DNA of 64,000 nucleotides from Channallabes apus (GCA_030522415.1 CM060125.1:2140901-2204900), one strand, 5' to 3'; shown: positions 14,601 through 29,600, counted from the first letter of the stretch. Notes: a model not told the origin generated them from the letters alone. A program made the numbers and translations.

Positions 14601-17600
14601 TAGCAATGGTTTATTAATAAAGACCTGTAAAATAATTCATAAAATAAATGAAAAAAAAGGACAGTTGCTGATATAAGAAGGTTTTTCTGTTATCTGTTAT
14701 CGGGCGATATTTACTTAACATTTAAGAAGGCTCTATTGTCACAGCCAGAGGAACATCCACATCTTAAAAATTTCCCACACAAGACACAAAGTCTGTTGCT
14801 GAAGAACTAGTGTAGACAACAGAGCTTAATTTTTTTGTTTGGATATAGAATGAATGACATCATTAATAATTTTGTATGTGTTATTATTGGTTCACTGCTA
14901 TGGTATAAGAGAAATAAAAGACTTCTACAACTTTTGGGTGGTAACAGTAACTGGTCACAAATAAACTAACTCATTATACCACCTTAACATTGATTATTAT
15001 CCCACAATATTGTACTACTGTAGCATTAATCAATTAAAATAATGTGACATCAGTAACTTCAAGCGTATTAAAATAAGAATCATGTGATCTGACTGCAGCA
15101 CGTTGATCATTTTTTTTTTTGCCTAAAATACAAGCCTTTAGAGTTTGTAATTCAATAATTTTATCTGATCTTTTACCTTGTCCTCACAGGCCTCGTCCAG
15201 TATGTCCAGGGCCTCTATGGAGATGGTCTTGTTGCGGTCGTGGAGCTGAGTGACCAGCAGCTCGATGCCCCAGTTGCTGAAGAACTCCACGTTGGCACGC
15301 AGTAACACACGCAGGTGCTTGGTGGCGTATAGTCTACAATTCTGTGTGCATGCACACAAGCAAGCACACACACGAAATCAGTACTTCTACTACATTTACT
15401 AGATGATGTCAAACAATTCATTTTAATAATTTAAAAGAACAAATTCTGACCTAGAGGAAAACATCTCAGGGAATTACTTACTACACAGGTGAAGCAGTAA
15501 TGTGTGCAGAAATGTTTAAGCCTGTAAATCATTTCTATTTATAATTTTTATCTTAACCCTTTCAAACTAGCAACACTTCAGTGGAACTCCGCAGCAGAAT
15601 TTTTTTTTATGAATTACTCAAATATTCAGGCAAATGTTTATTTTAGGCCAATTAATTACCTTGCCACAGAACACTTTAGATCCACTATGGACATTGCTTT
15701 ACAGCCTTACTTGTTTTTTAGTTACTGAGGTTTACAAACTCCTGTCTGTGCATCACGAATCTCACTTGATGACTAATACTTTACAAAGTCCAAACTGTTG
15801 TAATTGTCATCATCACATCAACACTAGACCACAAATGTTTTCAGCAGCTTGTAGGGCTGGGCGATATGGCTGAAAACTGTATCACGATATCAGTGTTTCA
15901 TATCGGTCGATATCGATAATTATTGATATTTTTTATGACCCATGTTACGACCCGCAGATTTAAAATAAGGACCAGGAGAAGAATATATTATATTTAAACA
16001 TTTTTATTTTAAACTTAACCTTCCTCTGATCATAGTCCCATCAGTTATTAAGACAGAAATGTCAACAACCATGGGAAAATCAAATAATTAAAATGTAAAC
16101 ATAAGTCTAAAGTCACAATGAACACTTAACAATTATCTCTTAACATTTAAGGTGCAAAACTAAAAGAAAATGTAAGAAATGCTTAAAGTGTAATAAAATT
16201 GTGCAATGCGTTTATTATATCAGATGCCTTTAGAGAAAACTACAACAAAAATATATTGTTGTAATATATTTGAGTTTGATGTCAATTCACTGGCTGGCCA
16301 CCAGGGGGCAATACCGCACTGTATACTATATGTGGTTCGTGTGCACTGAATGCAGTAAAAGAAGAATACCGTTTTTCTCCTGCCTCCGTTTGTCTCACAC
16401 AAAAAGCAAGTAATATTATAGATGTTAGTTGTGCATATTGATGCAAACATAACAATCGTCATACCAAAGAATAAACTACCCGCCAATGTGGCTAGTGAGA
16501 CTAAAGTTATTACCCGCCACAGCTGAATTTTACCCGCATTTGGCGGGTGCCAATGTCAACGCCATCGTGTCTCCGTTTATGCTTCCTGAATCGCGACCGT
16601 ACTACTTCCGGGTTCTAGAGCCGGTCGCGGAGCGAGTGCGCATGACAGCAACCAAACTAGCTACGCGACCTCTGTTTTCTTCCGACAGAGAATAAAAAAT
16701 ATCGATGGTTCTATCCAACACATTTTTATTGATATCGATCACGTGTCTATCGCGAAACATATCGTTATCGGTTTATCGCCCAGGCCTAGCAGCTTGCATG
16801 CATTCTTAGATATGACATGGAAATTATTAATGCTATGAAGATCAACTCTATAAACATATGGCTTACATCAGTTGCAGCAGTGAGGATTTTGGAGAGGATG
16901 ACTCGCGCTAAGCCGTCTCGGCTGTAGTCCAGTGTGGACACAGTCAGTTTCAGTAGATGGTCCTGATTCTTCAGGGAGCACAGGTTCAGCAGGCTGAACA
17001 GACAAAGGTGTTTAAAAAGAAATAATTTAAGCTGAACATAATACACAATGCTAAACATAGGTAGCTGATTAAGAAGCAAAGATTGAATGCCTGTCTGTAC
17101 ATTTTTTTTATACTATTCAATTTAATTTCTATTTTCAAACAAATAGAAAATTAGGTGGCAAAGATTTTTGTGACAAGAACAACTTTAGGAGCTGATATAT
17201 TGATCAGCAGAGAAGGAGAAAAGCAGAAAAAAAAGAACCAGCTAAATGTTTATTTTAGCTCTATACCTATCTGGGTCATGGACAAAAACTCAAACAAAAA
17301 AAATACCAATACAAGGATTCATACGGATATGAACTGATGAGGCAGAATAACTTGAAGTTAACACTTTAATAAAAGTAAAAACTTTAAAGTAACACTTAAA
17401 TATTAAGGCTTTGGCAATGTTTTATTTAAAATCTCCGGTAATGTGTGGTTCTTGATCCCAGATACCACAGCTCACTTTTCAGAGGTCTTGTGTCCAACAA
17501 GGGGACCTACACAATATTAGGCAGTGGTTTCAATGTTATGGCTAATCAGTGTACAAGTATACAAGTATACAAGAAGCCATAGGAAAGCTAAGCAGATAAA

Positions 17601-20600
17601 TAGCATTGAAAAAAACGAAACAAATCTTTGGGGCCTTTGAATTACGTGTATCATAAATCAAATAAAGCTGCAGTGGTGTCTTAAGAAAGTGTCCTTCATC
17701 GTGTTTTTAACTCACCACTGGAAGACACTGCATTTCTCCAGCAACTTAACGCCACTCGGGTGGGCAGAGAGAGTACCCAGGAAGAGGAAGTAATGCTGAC
17801 TGAGTGTGTTGAGGAGACCGTTGCTCTGTAGGCTACGGTCGGGCTTGAGTCCAGAGGATAATGACAGCCATTGCACAATGTCCTTTACCAGGTCCTCCAG
17901 GTACGCCTGACCATCCTGGTACAAAAGGTGCCAACAAATCCAGATTTAACAATCACCAATTTATAAGCATACATGCAAAAAAAATAAAAAATTTTACTGG
18001 CAAAGGAACAAAGTCCTGAAGGCATAAGTGTTTCTCCTCAATCACCTCATCTGACTCCAGCAGGAACTCAATGAACTGGCAGCCAACAACCGTCAACTGT
18101 TTGGCTTTGCTGTGGTCCAGCTCCAGGCTGGCGTATAGCTTACTGCTGGGCTTGTAGAAAAACAGGAGCCTCCGTACAAACCTAGAAGAAAACACAAATC
18201 ATCATAAAGTAGCATTAAATGAAATATGAAGATACGTGAAATATTAAGACTGAATATATTCTTACCTGTGCATTTGTTCATCTTTGTTGTTGCGCAGGTT
18301 GACATTTGGCCACTGCAAAATAACACAGTAAATTACACACTATATTGCTCATTAAACTCCTGTCATTTCATCCTCTTCTCTCTTACTGACCTTTAGTATT
18401 GTACCAATGAGTATCCAGTTCCAATCAAGGTTCTGTTTGTGATTAAGAATTTGACTGTCTCTGAGGTTCATCATAAGGGCATCCTCAGTGTCCTGGGAAC
18501 AAAACAACATGCAGCTTACACAGAACTTAAAGCAGCAGCAATTTTACAAGAACGTAAATGACATTAGACTCTGGACTGAAATTGAGCATTCGGACATCAC
18601 TGTTAAGTAAATATTTTAATTCTTAACCTGCATAGTAATTAAACATATTAACAGTTTAATTATCAGTGTGAAATTTGTCATTGCAGTGCATGAGGTGAGG
18701 TATTTTCTTTAACTTGGAGCTTAAAAAGTGAAGATTTGCTCTCAGTACCTTAATGACATAGATGTCCTTCTGGGGCCGCAGGTGCTGGTCTCGACAGTAC
18801 TGGGCTGCAGCTGACTTACGAACAATGTGATCCAGGTAAAGACTGTTGGGTTTGGCGCCTCGCTTCTTCCTCTCATGGAAGCGCTTTAGGTAGTTTACTG
18901 CAGCACTTGCACGTCTAACACAGCATGAAGCAAAAGAAAGGAATAGAGGGAAAAATCCTCAAATTTACCTCTGACGCCTTCTTGTATTAACATCACATCA
19001 ACAACTTAATTGCTACACCAGTCCACCATGTTACTGACAGGAGAACTATCATCAAAATAAATCACTCATTACAATTAGTTGACTAGTTTGAATTTAACAC
19101 AAAATAAACATGGGATCTCTACTTGTTTTCGCTCAATTTGGCTGTTAAATGCAGGTTAAAATCACGTGAACCTGCAAATTGTTTCTTATGAGGAAAGGTG
19201 AATACAACCTAATTATGCTCACCTGCTGTTCATTATGTGCTTAGTTTTAAGTACAAATGTGTACCTCAGTGTATACCTCACATTGCTACACTATATGGAC
19301 AAAAGTATTTAGACAAACCTGCAATGACATTATCTCCAAATATTTTTTTTTTACAGCTATAACAGCTTCTACTCTTCTTGCCTGAAGTAATACGACCAAC
19401 AGGTTCGGAAAAACACTTTTGCCTAATATTGCATTATTTTAGTCTTTATACACTTTTTATAGGCAATAGTTAGTTCTAACTGAGTAATCTGATTGAACAA
19501 GTGACGATAATAGATAGTAACAGCACTGGGACATTTAACTACATGCATCACTACATGCATGACTGTTAACTACAATAACTGCAATTTGTGAGTGTGTGAA
19601 CAACCAGTTGTAAACTAGTAACAATCCTGTTGTTTTTTTATCTTTACAAACCAAGTGTAGCTTCTTACAAGTCCCACAGAAAATCCATGAATAAGCTCAG
19701 GCAGGTCCGTAATTAGAGAGTTCCAATACAATGGATCGGAGTCTCAAAAAGAGAGAGAGAAACTTGCATCTTTCAATTTTATTTGCTCTTCTGATGATTA
19801 CTATTTTGTCTGTCCTGAGACCCAGACCAACTGCTACATTAGTGTTTTTATATATATATATTTAATTATTATTATAATTTTTTAAATCCATTTTGGTATT
19901 ATAAAGGAGTATTGAGGCTTAGAAACACTATGTGTCTCCAGATCAGGTCATTCAATCATACCATTTTTGTAATTTTGTTATGATTTTAAGTAACATGCTT
20001 GGGGTATAGAGTGTTGTTCTGGGACTTCAATGGATTTCCACGTTAAACACACACAGTGAAGAAAACCATACTGCCCAACAGCTTTGTCTGGGGTGTTTAT
20101 GTAATAAGAGCTTTCACATTCAACTTCTATGGCTAATTACAGAGCTTTTCTCATGAAAAAGGAAGGACTGTTGTACTGCAAATTTCTTAGGGCAATATTG
20201 AATATCGATTACAAAAAGTTATAGTTTGATTATGGGTTATATCTAGGGCTGGGCGATTTGGCCTAAAATCAAAATCTCGATTAATTGAACATTTTAACTC
20301 GATTACGATTAATAAAGATTCTCCCCCCCCACCCCCCCCTCATAGTTCACTGACAAGTTTTGTACAGTAAATATGCTCACAAGTGAGAGATTTTTGAATG
20401 AAGGCTGCATTACTTGATTGATTAATTGAAGGCAACACACACTATCTACTATCTGATTATTTATTCAACATCAATGTTGAACAACTTAAATTAAACTGAA
20501 GCCACAAAAATTAAAGGGTTCATTAAATTACATTTACAAAGTATAGTTTATTAACAAAAACAGATGACCGATTTGGCCTTAAAAATTAAGATACTATATG

Positions 20601-23600
20601 CACATGCTCAGAATCTTTACAAGGCAAAGATTTTTTTTTTTTTAACACTTGTTTGTGATGATAAAAAGTATCTTGTGAAGATATATTACATTGTTTTGAT
20701 ATTTTTAAACAATAATGAGAAACACCATTTAGACCACACACACTAGGGCCGTCTTTATCCTACAATTCAGAGTTAAATGAAGGCTATTTCACACGGCCCC
20801 AATAAACTGACATAATGGCTTAAGCATGCAATGACAACAAACATGGAATGAATTATGCAGCTATCAATCTGGGCCAGGACAATTTCACTTTTACTATATA
20901 GTCGGGTACCTGCTAGGTGTTGTATAGTTCATATTTGCTTGGCCAGAATGGTTTAAGCCACCAAAATAACGCTTTATTGATAAACTGCGCAGCATTCGCC
21001 AGCGTGAACACTCCCGTTAGTAACGAGGCGAATAAGGAGCTAAACTTCAGCTGCAGAATGAGACGCTGCGCAATAAGGAGCCAAACGAATCAGAAGCTGC
21101 AAATAAGGAGATAAACTTCAGCCTCGTGTGCTTAGGGGCATCATATCTTTCGCTAGAAAGTTAGAAACGGCCCTGGTTATATCCTTACTCCTTTTGAACA
21201 CCTTTCATAAGGTGTAATGGCCACGAATGAGGACACGATCGATATCTGCTTTGCTACAGCCCCACTGCTAGCCCTGCTAGGAGAAAACTAGAGTCACAGC
21301 TTCAACAGAGTGACTCTAGGAGCCTGTGGCAGGGACTAAGGACAATAACGGATTATAAAGCACCAGCATCCGGTATGACGAACGCGGACGCGACTCTGGC
21401 AGACGAGCTGAACACATTTTACGCTCGCTTCGAGGCTGCAGCTAAAGACGCTAGCAATGCTAATGCTAACGGCGCTAATGCTAGCGGCGCTAACGGCTGC
21501 AGACAGGAAGACACAGCCAGCACCGGGAACGCGCTCATCATCTCCGAGCACGACGTGAGGAGAGCCTTCAAGAGAGTGAACACCAGGAAAGCAGCAGGAC
21601 CAGACGGCATCTCAGGTCGTATTCTCAGAGCCTGCGCAGACCAGCTAGCACCTGTGTTCACTGAGATATTCAACATCTCTTTATCTCAGTCGGTGATCCC
21701 CACATGCTTCAAAGAGTCCATTATTGTTCCTGTTCCAAAGAAACCACATCCTGCTTCCCTCAATGACTATCGCCCTGTAGCCCTCACCTCAGTAGTGATG
21801 AAGTGCTTTGAACGCCTTATCAGAGACTTCATCATTTCTTCACTACCCGACACACTGGACCCACTACAGTTTGCATACCGTCAGAACCGCTCCACAGACG
21901 ATGCAATCTCTCATCTCCTCCACACATCACTCACTCACCTGGACACTAGGAAAGGGAATTATGTTAAAATGCTCTTCATCGACTACAGCTCTGCTTTTAA
22001 CACAATAATTCCCTCCACACTCACCACCAAGCTGGAGCACCTGGGACTGAGCTCCTCTATATGTCAGCGGATCTCCAATTTTCTGACTGGCAGACCACAG
22101 GCAGTAAGGATGGGCGGACATGTCTCAGCCACACTCACCCTCAGCACTGGAGCCCCCCAGGGTTGTGTTCTGAGCCCCCTGCTGTACTCTTTGTACACCC
22201 ACGACTGCGTGGCCACTACCAACTCCACCTCCATCATCAAGTTTGCTGACGACACCGTCGTGGTCGGACTGATCACCAACAATGATGAGTCGGACTACCT
22301 AGAGGAGATTGGAAATCTGGAGAACTGGTGCCAGAGGAACAATCTCCTCCTGAACGTCAGTAAGACAAAGGAGCTGATAGTGGACTTTAGTACAAAGCAG
22401 GAGAGGAACTACCAGACCCCCGTCATCAACAGGAGCCCAGTGGAGAGAGTGGACAGCTTCAGATACCTCGGTGTTCACATCACGCAGGACCTGTCATGGT
22501 CCTGTCACATCAGCACCGTGGTGAAAAAAGCCCGGCAGCGTCTCTACCACCTCAGACGCTTGAGAGACTTTAGACTGCCCTCCAAGGTGCTCAGGAACTT
22601 CTACTCCTGCACCATAGAGAGCATCCTGACGGGAAACATCACGACCTGGTTCGGGAACAGCACCATGCAGGACAGATGAGCTCTACAGAGGGTGGTGCGA
22701 TCAGCCGAGCGCATCATCCGCACTGAGCTCCCTGACCTGCACTCGATCTACAGCAAGCGGTGCTGGACTAAGGCCAGGAAGATCATGAAGGACCTCAGTC
22801 ACCCCAGTAATGGACTGTTCTCTTTGTTGCGGTCTGGGAAGAGATTCCGCTCCCTAAAGGCCAACACAGAGAGGCTGAGGAGGAGCTTCTTCCCGCAGGC
22901 GATAAGGTCTCTCAATCATCACTACACCACACAGGACTAATAACATCTTTTTAAGCTCACAACATTGACATTGACTGGACAATCATGGACACATTCATAC
23001 ACACTTGCACTAAATATTTATACATCTGGACAATTGCACATGTCACCTCCATGCATACTTGCACAACCACTGTCACTTTAATCCTATATTTTTGCAATAT
23101 TTTATGCCCTTATGCACAGTTAATTTTACTAGTTAAATTTATTTCTTTAGTATTTCCTTTTTATTGATTATTTATTTTACGTACAAGCTTTTATTTTCTT
23201 TTTTTAAGGTCACTGGCGGTCGTATAAAGCATTTCACTGCATATTATACTGTGTATGATTGTGTATGTGACCAATAAAATTTGAATTTGAATTTAGTTGA
23301 CGGAGTAGCATCGACCCGCATTTTCATGCTCTCAGTGTGGTCGTGTAGGTGATGCGTTCCTATAACGGAGGACAATTTTTTTTTGTCGACAATTTCAACA
23401 TCTTTAGATAATAACTCGAGGTTAGATTCACTTTTTTTTGTCGTCCTGGTGTCAAGTTTCATTTGCAAAGTGCGGTACATAGGAAATTAACTTTGACCTG
23501 CACGGCACGCGCAAGCTGCACGCTGATTGGTTGTTGTGTTGTTCTGCTGTGTGATTGGCTCTTAGATTAATCCATATCGAGCAAAAAATGTCTAGACCTG

Positions 23601-26600
23601 ATCATCGTTATTAAAATCAAATAAATCGTGATTCGATATGATATCGTTTATCGGCCCAGCCCTAATTATATCCATTTACATATATGTATGAAGGTGTGCG
23701 TGTGTGCGCGCATGCACGTGTTTCCATTAGGGCCCTCTTTGTCCCATAAGAACAGCAGCCATACTTAAAACTATGAGAAGACTTACAGCCGCTTCTCCTG
23801 AGAGATGTCGAATGAGGCCGCCATGTTCATCAGAGTGGGCAGACAATGTAGGTGATGGCTGTGGGAGTGAGGGAGGATGGTGTTGGCCTGCAGGAAAGAG
23901 AAATACAATTCACTGACTCAGAACGGAATTGCAGAAGAAAGTCAGCATTAGCTAATAAAGTAAAAATGGAAAGATACCATGTGCAAGAGTTCTCCGAGGA
24001 GGATGGTAGCACATACAGAAACACTATCTTCACTGCTTGTGACGACTTCCACCAACCCCTGAGGACACAACCAGGTTCAGATGGGGAGTCAGTAATACTA
24101 GAGAAAGACTACTGATATTTGAACTCAACAGCCACAGAAATACACCCCCCCCCCCCCACACACACTTCCTTCAGTGCTTCCTCTGAAGCTCCGCCCCACA
24201 AATTCATGGCTGCAGATTGCTAGGGCAGGAACAAATTGGATCGCACAGGATTTGTTTTTCACCCCACAAACAGAACTGACTGCAGTTAAAATATTTAGAG
24301 CACTTCTATTTTAACACTGAATTAAAAAATAATAAATAACCTTGAAGTACTTTTCACTGAAGAGTCAAGAAAAAAAAAATAGAAAAAAAAATAATACCTC
24401 TAAAAGTCCACTATTAATGAAGGCAGACAGTACAAGTGCAAGGTAGTTATCCATCAGGTCAGGCCTATAGAAACATGACAGGATTTAATTATCATTATTT
24501 ATTTATGACAATGTAGACATTACAAAGTTGACAAAGTTGCCAGTTGACTACTGAATAATATTAAGTATTTTTTTTTATATTTACATTTTTTAATACATTA
24601 ACAAACAAAAAAAAAGTGCCAAATAGTTTGGATAGTGCCAAAACCCAAACATCTATATTTCACTGTAAACTTTTCTTAACTGAAAGACTCACAGAAGTTT
24701 GCAATACACATTCTTTATTAAAAACTCAGTGAGCTGGCAAAATTGATAAACTGCAATACGTGTGTTAAGGGAAAGCTCAGCATCAAGAGAATAAGCACAG
24801 TCTTTATGAGTGCAGCAGCAGTCTACAGGATCCAAGTAAGATTATCCACTGAAGAGAGCATGAGCCATGAGCATACAATGTGCATTTCAAAAGGCAATTA
24901 AATCTAAAACAAGGTTCACAATCCTTTGCTATGATAGTACAACATTTCTCACTCTATCAGTCATGACACTCGTACACCTCTCGCTCCAAAGCTCTTACCT
25001 TGACCGTGCCCGATGAGGGAGGATAATTTTGGCTTCTGAGGCCACGAAGCCATCGGACAGCCTCCAACTGTCTTGAAATCTACTAGGATCTACAGAGAAA
25101 GTTATTATTTCCATTAGCACTCCTATTCCAGACAACTTTACATGATACAATGATACAGAAACTACTGACGTTGTTCAAGTAATCACCCACCAACACTAAG
25201 AAGCGCTTCAATGAAGTCTTGGGTAACTACAGGAATTGGGAGTCGGAAAATGTCATACAGCACGTCAAGAAGGCCCTTCTGTTGAGAGATGATTTAAAGC
25301 AGATTAAATAAAACATTATTACAGTCAGTTAGGGCTGGGCGATATGGCTGAAAACTGTATCACGATATCAGTGTTTCATATCGGTCGATATCGATAATTA
25401 TTGATATTTTTTATGACCCATAAATATTATATAATATTATATATTATAGATGTTAGTTGTGCATATTGATGCTAACATAATTGTCATACCAAAGAATAAA
25501 CTACCCGCCAATGTGGCTAGTGAGACTAAAGTTATTACCCGCCACAGCCGAATTTTACCCGCATTTGGCGGGTGCCAATGTCAACGCCATCTTGTCTCCG
25601 TTTATGCTTCCTGAATCGCGACCGTACTACTTCCGGGTCCTAGAGCCGGTCGCGGTGCGAGTGCGCATGACGGCAACCAAACTAGCTTCGCGACCTCTGT
25701 TTTCTTCCAACAAAGAATAAAAAATATCGAACGTTCTATTGAACCCATTTTTTATTGATATCGATCACGTGTCTATCGCAAAACATATCGTTATCGTTTT
25801 ATCACCCAGGCCTACAGTCAGTATAGAATTAGGCCTTGTTCACACAGGCGTTCAATTTTTGTATAAACGAACGAGCTCTGAACGTCCTATACGTTTATGT
25901 TGCGTGTTGTAGCGCCGCTCGATTGACTTCTACACTGGCGCTCGTTTGTCTCTGTCTAACGACAGCCTGCAGCCCAAATTGTAGTTTGTGTGTTTAACCT
26001 GTGGGGGGCAGTGTGTCGGGAACTGGATATGAAAGCCCTTGTCATTTTATTTGAGGTGCCTCCTTTTAATATGGACCATTTTACTATATTAGACATTAAT
26101 CTTATTGTTTTAAAAATTCTAATTCAATTATTATATTTTTATATATAAAAATATTTTTTTAAATAATACGGCGACGTAGGGAGAGAAAAAAAAATCGCCG
26201 CCGCTGCTGGGTTCACCCTCTGACTGCACAACGTCGGATTAAAGGAAGTTTTTTGTGGTTTATGAAGAAATGCAAACATTTCCACGCAAGTTCTATTTTT
26301 TAAGGATTTTATTTTTGCTTTTTTTCCGCATTTCCCTCTGTATAGCCTGTAGGATGATGGGATATATCCGGTCCTCCGTAGCGTAAAATGGACGCGGAGA
26401 AAACGAACTAGACGCGGTTTCCTTGCGTTCGTTGGGATTTGAACGGCAAGAAAAAGCTGCATGCAACGTTTTTTTAACACCGTATAAACGCGCAGCCGGA
26501 CAAACGCACGTCACCAAAGCCCGTGTGAACACCGTCATTGACTCCTATGTGTAGAAAACCCTCGGCGTTTCATCCGCGCTCACCGGATGCTACGGACGGC

Positions 26601-29600
26601 AGAAAAACGTTTTTTTTTTTTTTTTAACAAGGCCTTTGTGTCCTGTGTATATATGTACAATGTCAATCATACATCTTTTCATAAACTACCTGTGTATTTT
26701 ATTTTTTTTGCATATATGATACTTGCCCCCAAACTTACACCCATTTGTTCTTCTCCAAACCATTACCACAGCATTAGAAGCACACAATTCTACCGAGTGT
26801 ACTTGTATTCTGTAGCAGTTTAATTTACCTTCACAAAAGGGATTAGCCTAAACATGTTCCAGCATGACAATGCCTCCAAGCACAAAGTGAGCTCCATGAA
26901 AACATCAGTATTGGACCTCACTAAACACTCTGAATGGAAACATTCACACAGCCACACTCCAAGATCTAGTAGAAAGCTTTGCCAGAAGAGTGGAGGTTAG
27001 ATGGTGTCTAGTGGAGTGCTGTATTATAAGAGCAAAACTAGATCTTAAATGGGATTTTCAAAAAACACATACAAGTCTAATATTAAGGTGTCAACAAACC
27101 TTTAGCCGTACTGTCTAGTAAACTGATCCTAACTATATACTAGTCTAAAATTAGCTGAATCAAAACACACACTTTGTCAGATTATGAACAAACTCAAAAC
27201 ATTTTCCATTTACCGAGACAGAAAGCAAGAGCCCGGTGTCAACATCTATTTCAGTTTTGAACCTCCAGAGAGTTTATTAATGAGAGATGGGAAATGGAGT
27301 GTGGATTTCAAGGAGAAGGTTAATATCGGAGAGTTTAAAAGATTGTCAGACCTTCCACATGCATATAGCAAGTATCGCATCTGCTGTTCTTGTTTAAAGT
27401 AATATTTAAAGTTCTTGCAGATTTCTTGGTTGGTAGCTCTAACATACTGTTTCCATGAACAATCATTTCTGTCACCTGTGAATACTCAGTACTACATACC
27501 CTCACTTCCATATTCGGTATACAGAGAAGGCCGATAAGGGACTGGATGCCAGAGCTGCCTGACTTGCAGAGGTTAATGATGCCTGGATGGAGACAGAGTT
27601 TATAAGAGAGTCAGGGTTTTACACTAGGTAAACGTATGTCATGATATAACCTGATAATGCATTGCATAAACAGTTTGAAATCATATGTTTAATAAGCTTA
27701 CCAGACCACGAGCGGAAAGAAGCAACGATGGACATCTTACTAGCCAGAAAACGAGCCTCTCTGTCCTCCCTAGTGTGCGCAAAAAAAAAAAAAAAAAGGT
27801 CAAACCAAGATGCAATCAAAAAAGGAGCCCTTAACAGCCAATGACATGATTTGAATTGTACTCTTACTTGAGCTGTGCCTCTGCTGTGTCAGGATTGTGT
27901 CTGTAGTGGAAGTCTGTGTAAGGTGCCAGGATTTGCTAAGGAGGACCAACAAAAAGTTTGAACAAAAAAAAAAAAAAAAAGTCTTAAAACATATATAAGA
28001 GCATCACATCGTTCAAGTCAAATTCTCCTGAATTCTGATTCACAGGTTTCAGGCCCTGTTGTAACCTGAGGATAACATATCCAGTAGGGCTGCGCGATAG
28101 TGTTGTTGAATATTGCGATAACGATATTTCTTGCGATATAACATTTCTCTAGAGAAATGCATTTTTTTATTATTATTATTGCCTATTTGTTTTATTATTT
28201 ATTTATATGTAATGATGATACTAAAATAAACAGGTAATAGATATTCGTCTGATGTAATTAAATCTAATTCAGGCTAAAAAGAAACTATATGTCAAGGAAG
28301 TTGCAAATATTTAGACTTCAAAACACTATGAATGACTTAAACCCCTCAGCAGATATTCTGACTTCTGGTTTGCTGTTACTATAAACCTGCCAACACAATA
28401 TGAATTACTTTCAAACATTACTTTTTATTTACGTGTAACCACACACTCATCAATAGTGTCTTAAAACAAGAGCATCTTTTAAACTAAATATTCTCTTTGG
28501 CTTGCCAGTTTTTTTTTTTTAAATAAAAATATTATTAAACAAAAAAAAAAAAAAAAAAAAAAAAAAAACTATTTGTCACAAACACACACACGCGCGCTTC
28601 CGCGACCGGCACTAGGACCCGGAAGTAATGCGGGCGCGAACCCGGAAGTATAAGAGGAGTAAACAAACAACCTCATACAGCTTAGTCACTGAGTTCGTGC
28701 ATGTCGGTTCAGATTGTTTACTTTCTGATTCGAGTGTGTGTTTATAGGACGCGGGTTAAATGTGTGTTTTTCCCTTGCTCCCCTTCTGTGAGAGTCCTTA
28801 GACTAATTCACGTGGTTATCCTGCCTACTCGCTTGCTTCCGCGTTTGGGTTTACCATCCACGCTACAAAGGGCTAACGGCTAATCGCTAAGTCTTCTGAT
28901 CATCCCGGGTTAGTTCGCGACAGAATTAAGATATAAAAATTTTTTTAAATTAATTTATATATATATAAGTGCGTATAAACATAGTAAGGGCCCATCTGAT
29001 TGGTAAAATTTGGACACACAAATGCTTGGCACATAAATTATTTATCGCAACTCTCCATTATCGCGATAATATTTTTTCAATATATCGTGCAGCCCTAATA
29101 TCCATATTATAATCCATATGTTGATAATTACTCTTGTATTGTTAATACAGTCCAGACCATATTATTGTCGGTCAGCAATAATTGTAATAAAGAGTTAATA
29201 CCAAGCAGTAAAGAGTGTACCGCCACTATGAGATAAAACACAGTGATTGAGTAAACATATTCACAGCAGTCTGTGGTGAGAGCACGTAAAATACTGACAC
29301 TGAGAGCCCAGTATGACAGAGCAGCCAGAAACCTCACATTCATTTACACCACAGCAGCTTGCAAATGATTCCCTAAAGACTGACTAAAAACTATTTGTAT
29401 TCTGAATCCACATAAACAAACTAACACTGGACCTTAAATTTAAATTCTGTACCTCTGGCATATTACAATTTAGAATACAGTAGTCATGTAAACAATTTTT
29501 ATTCATGTTCATCTTGACTGCTGTTTTATCATGAAGTGTCTTGGGTAATTAACTATATTTAAAGTAAGTGGAAGTCGATTTAATTTTTACAATACATGCT

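Noticed and set aside
17953..18045. Extension of rictor exon 20 past its end
   Set aside because: The GAG|GTGAT donor fits exon 21 in frame and the human sequence continues with exon 21.
27184..27402. 72-codon plus-strand frame in rictor intron 11
   Set aside because: No recognisable family, no splice or promoter context, and chance open frames of this size are common.
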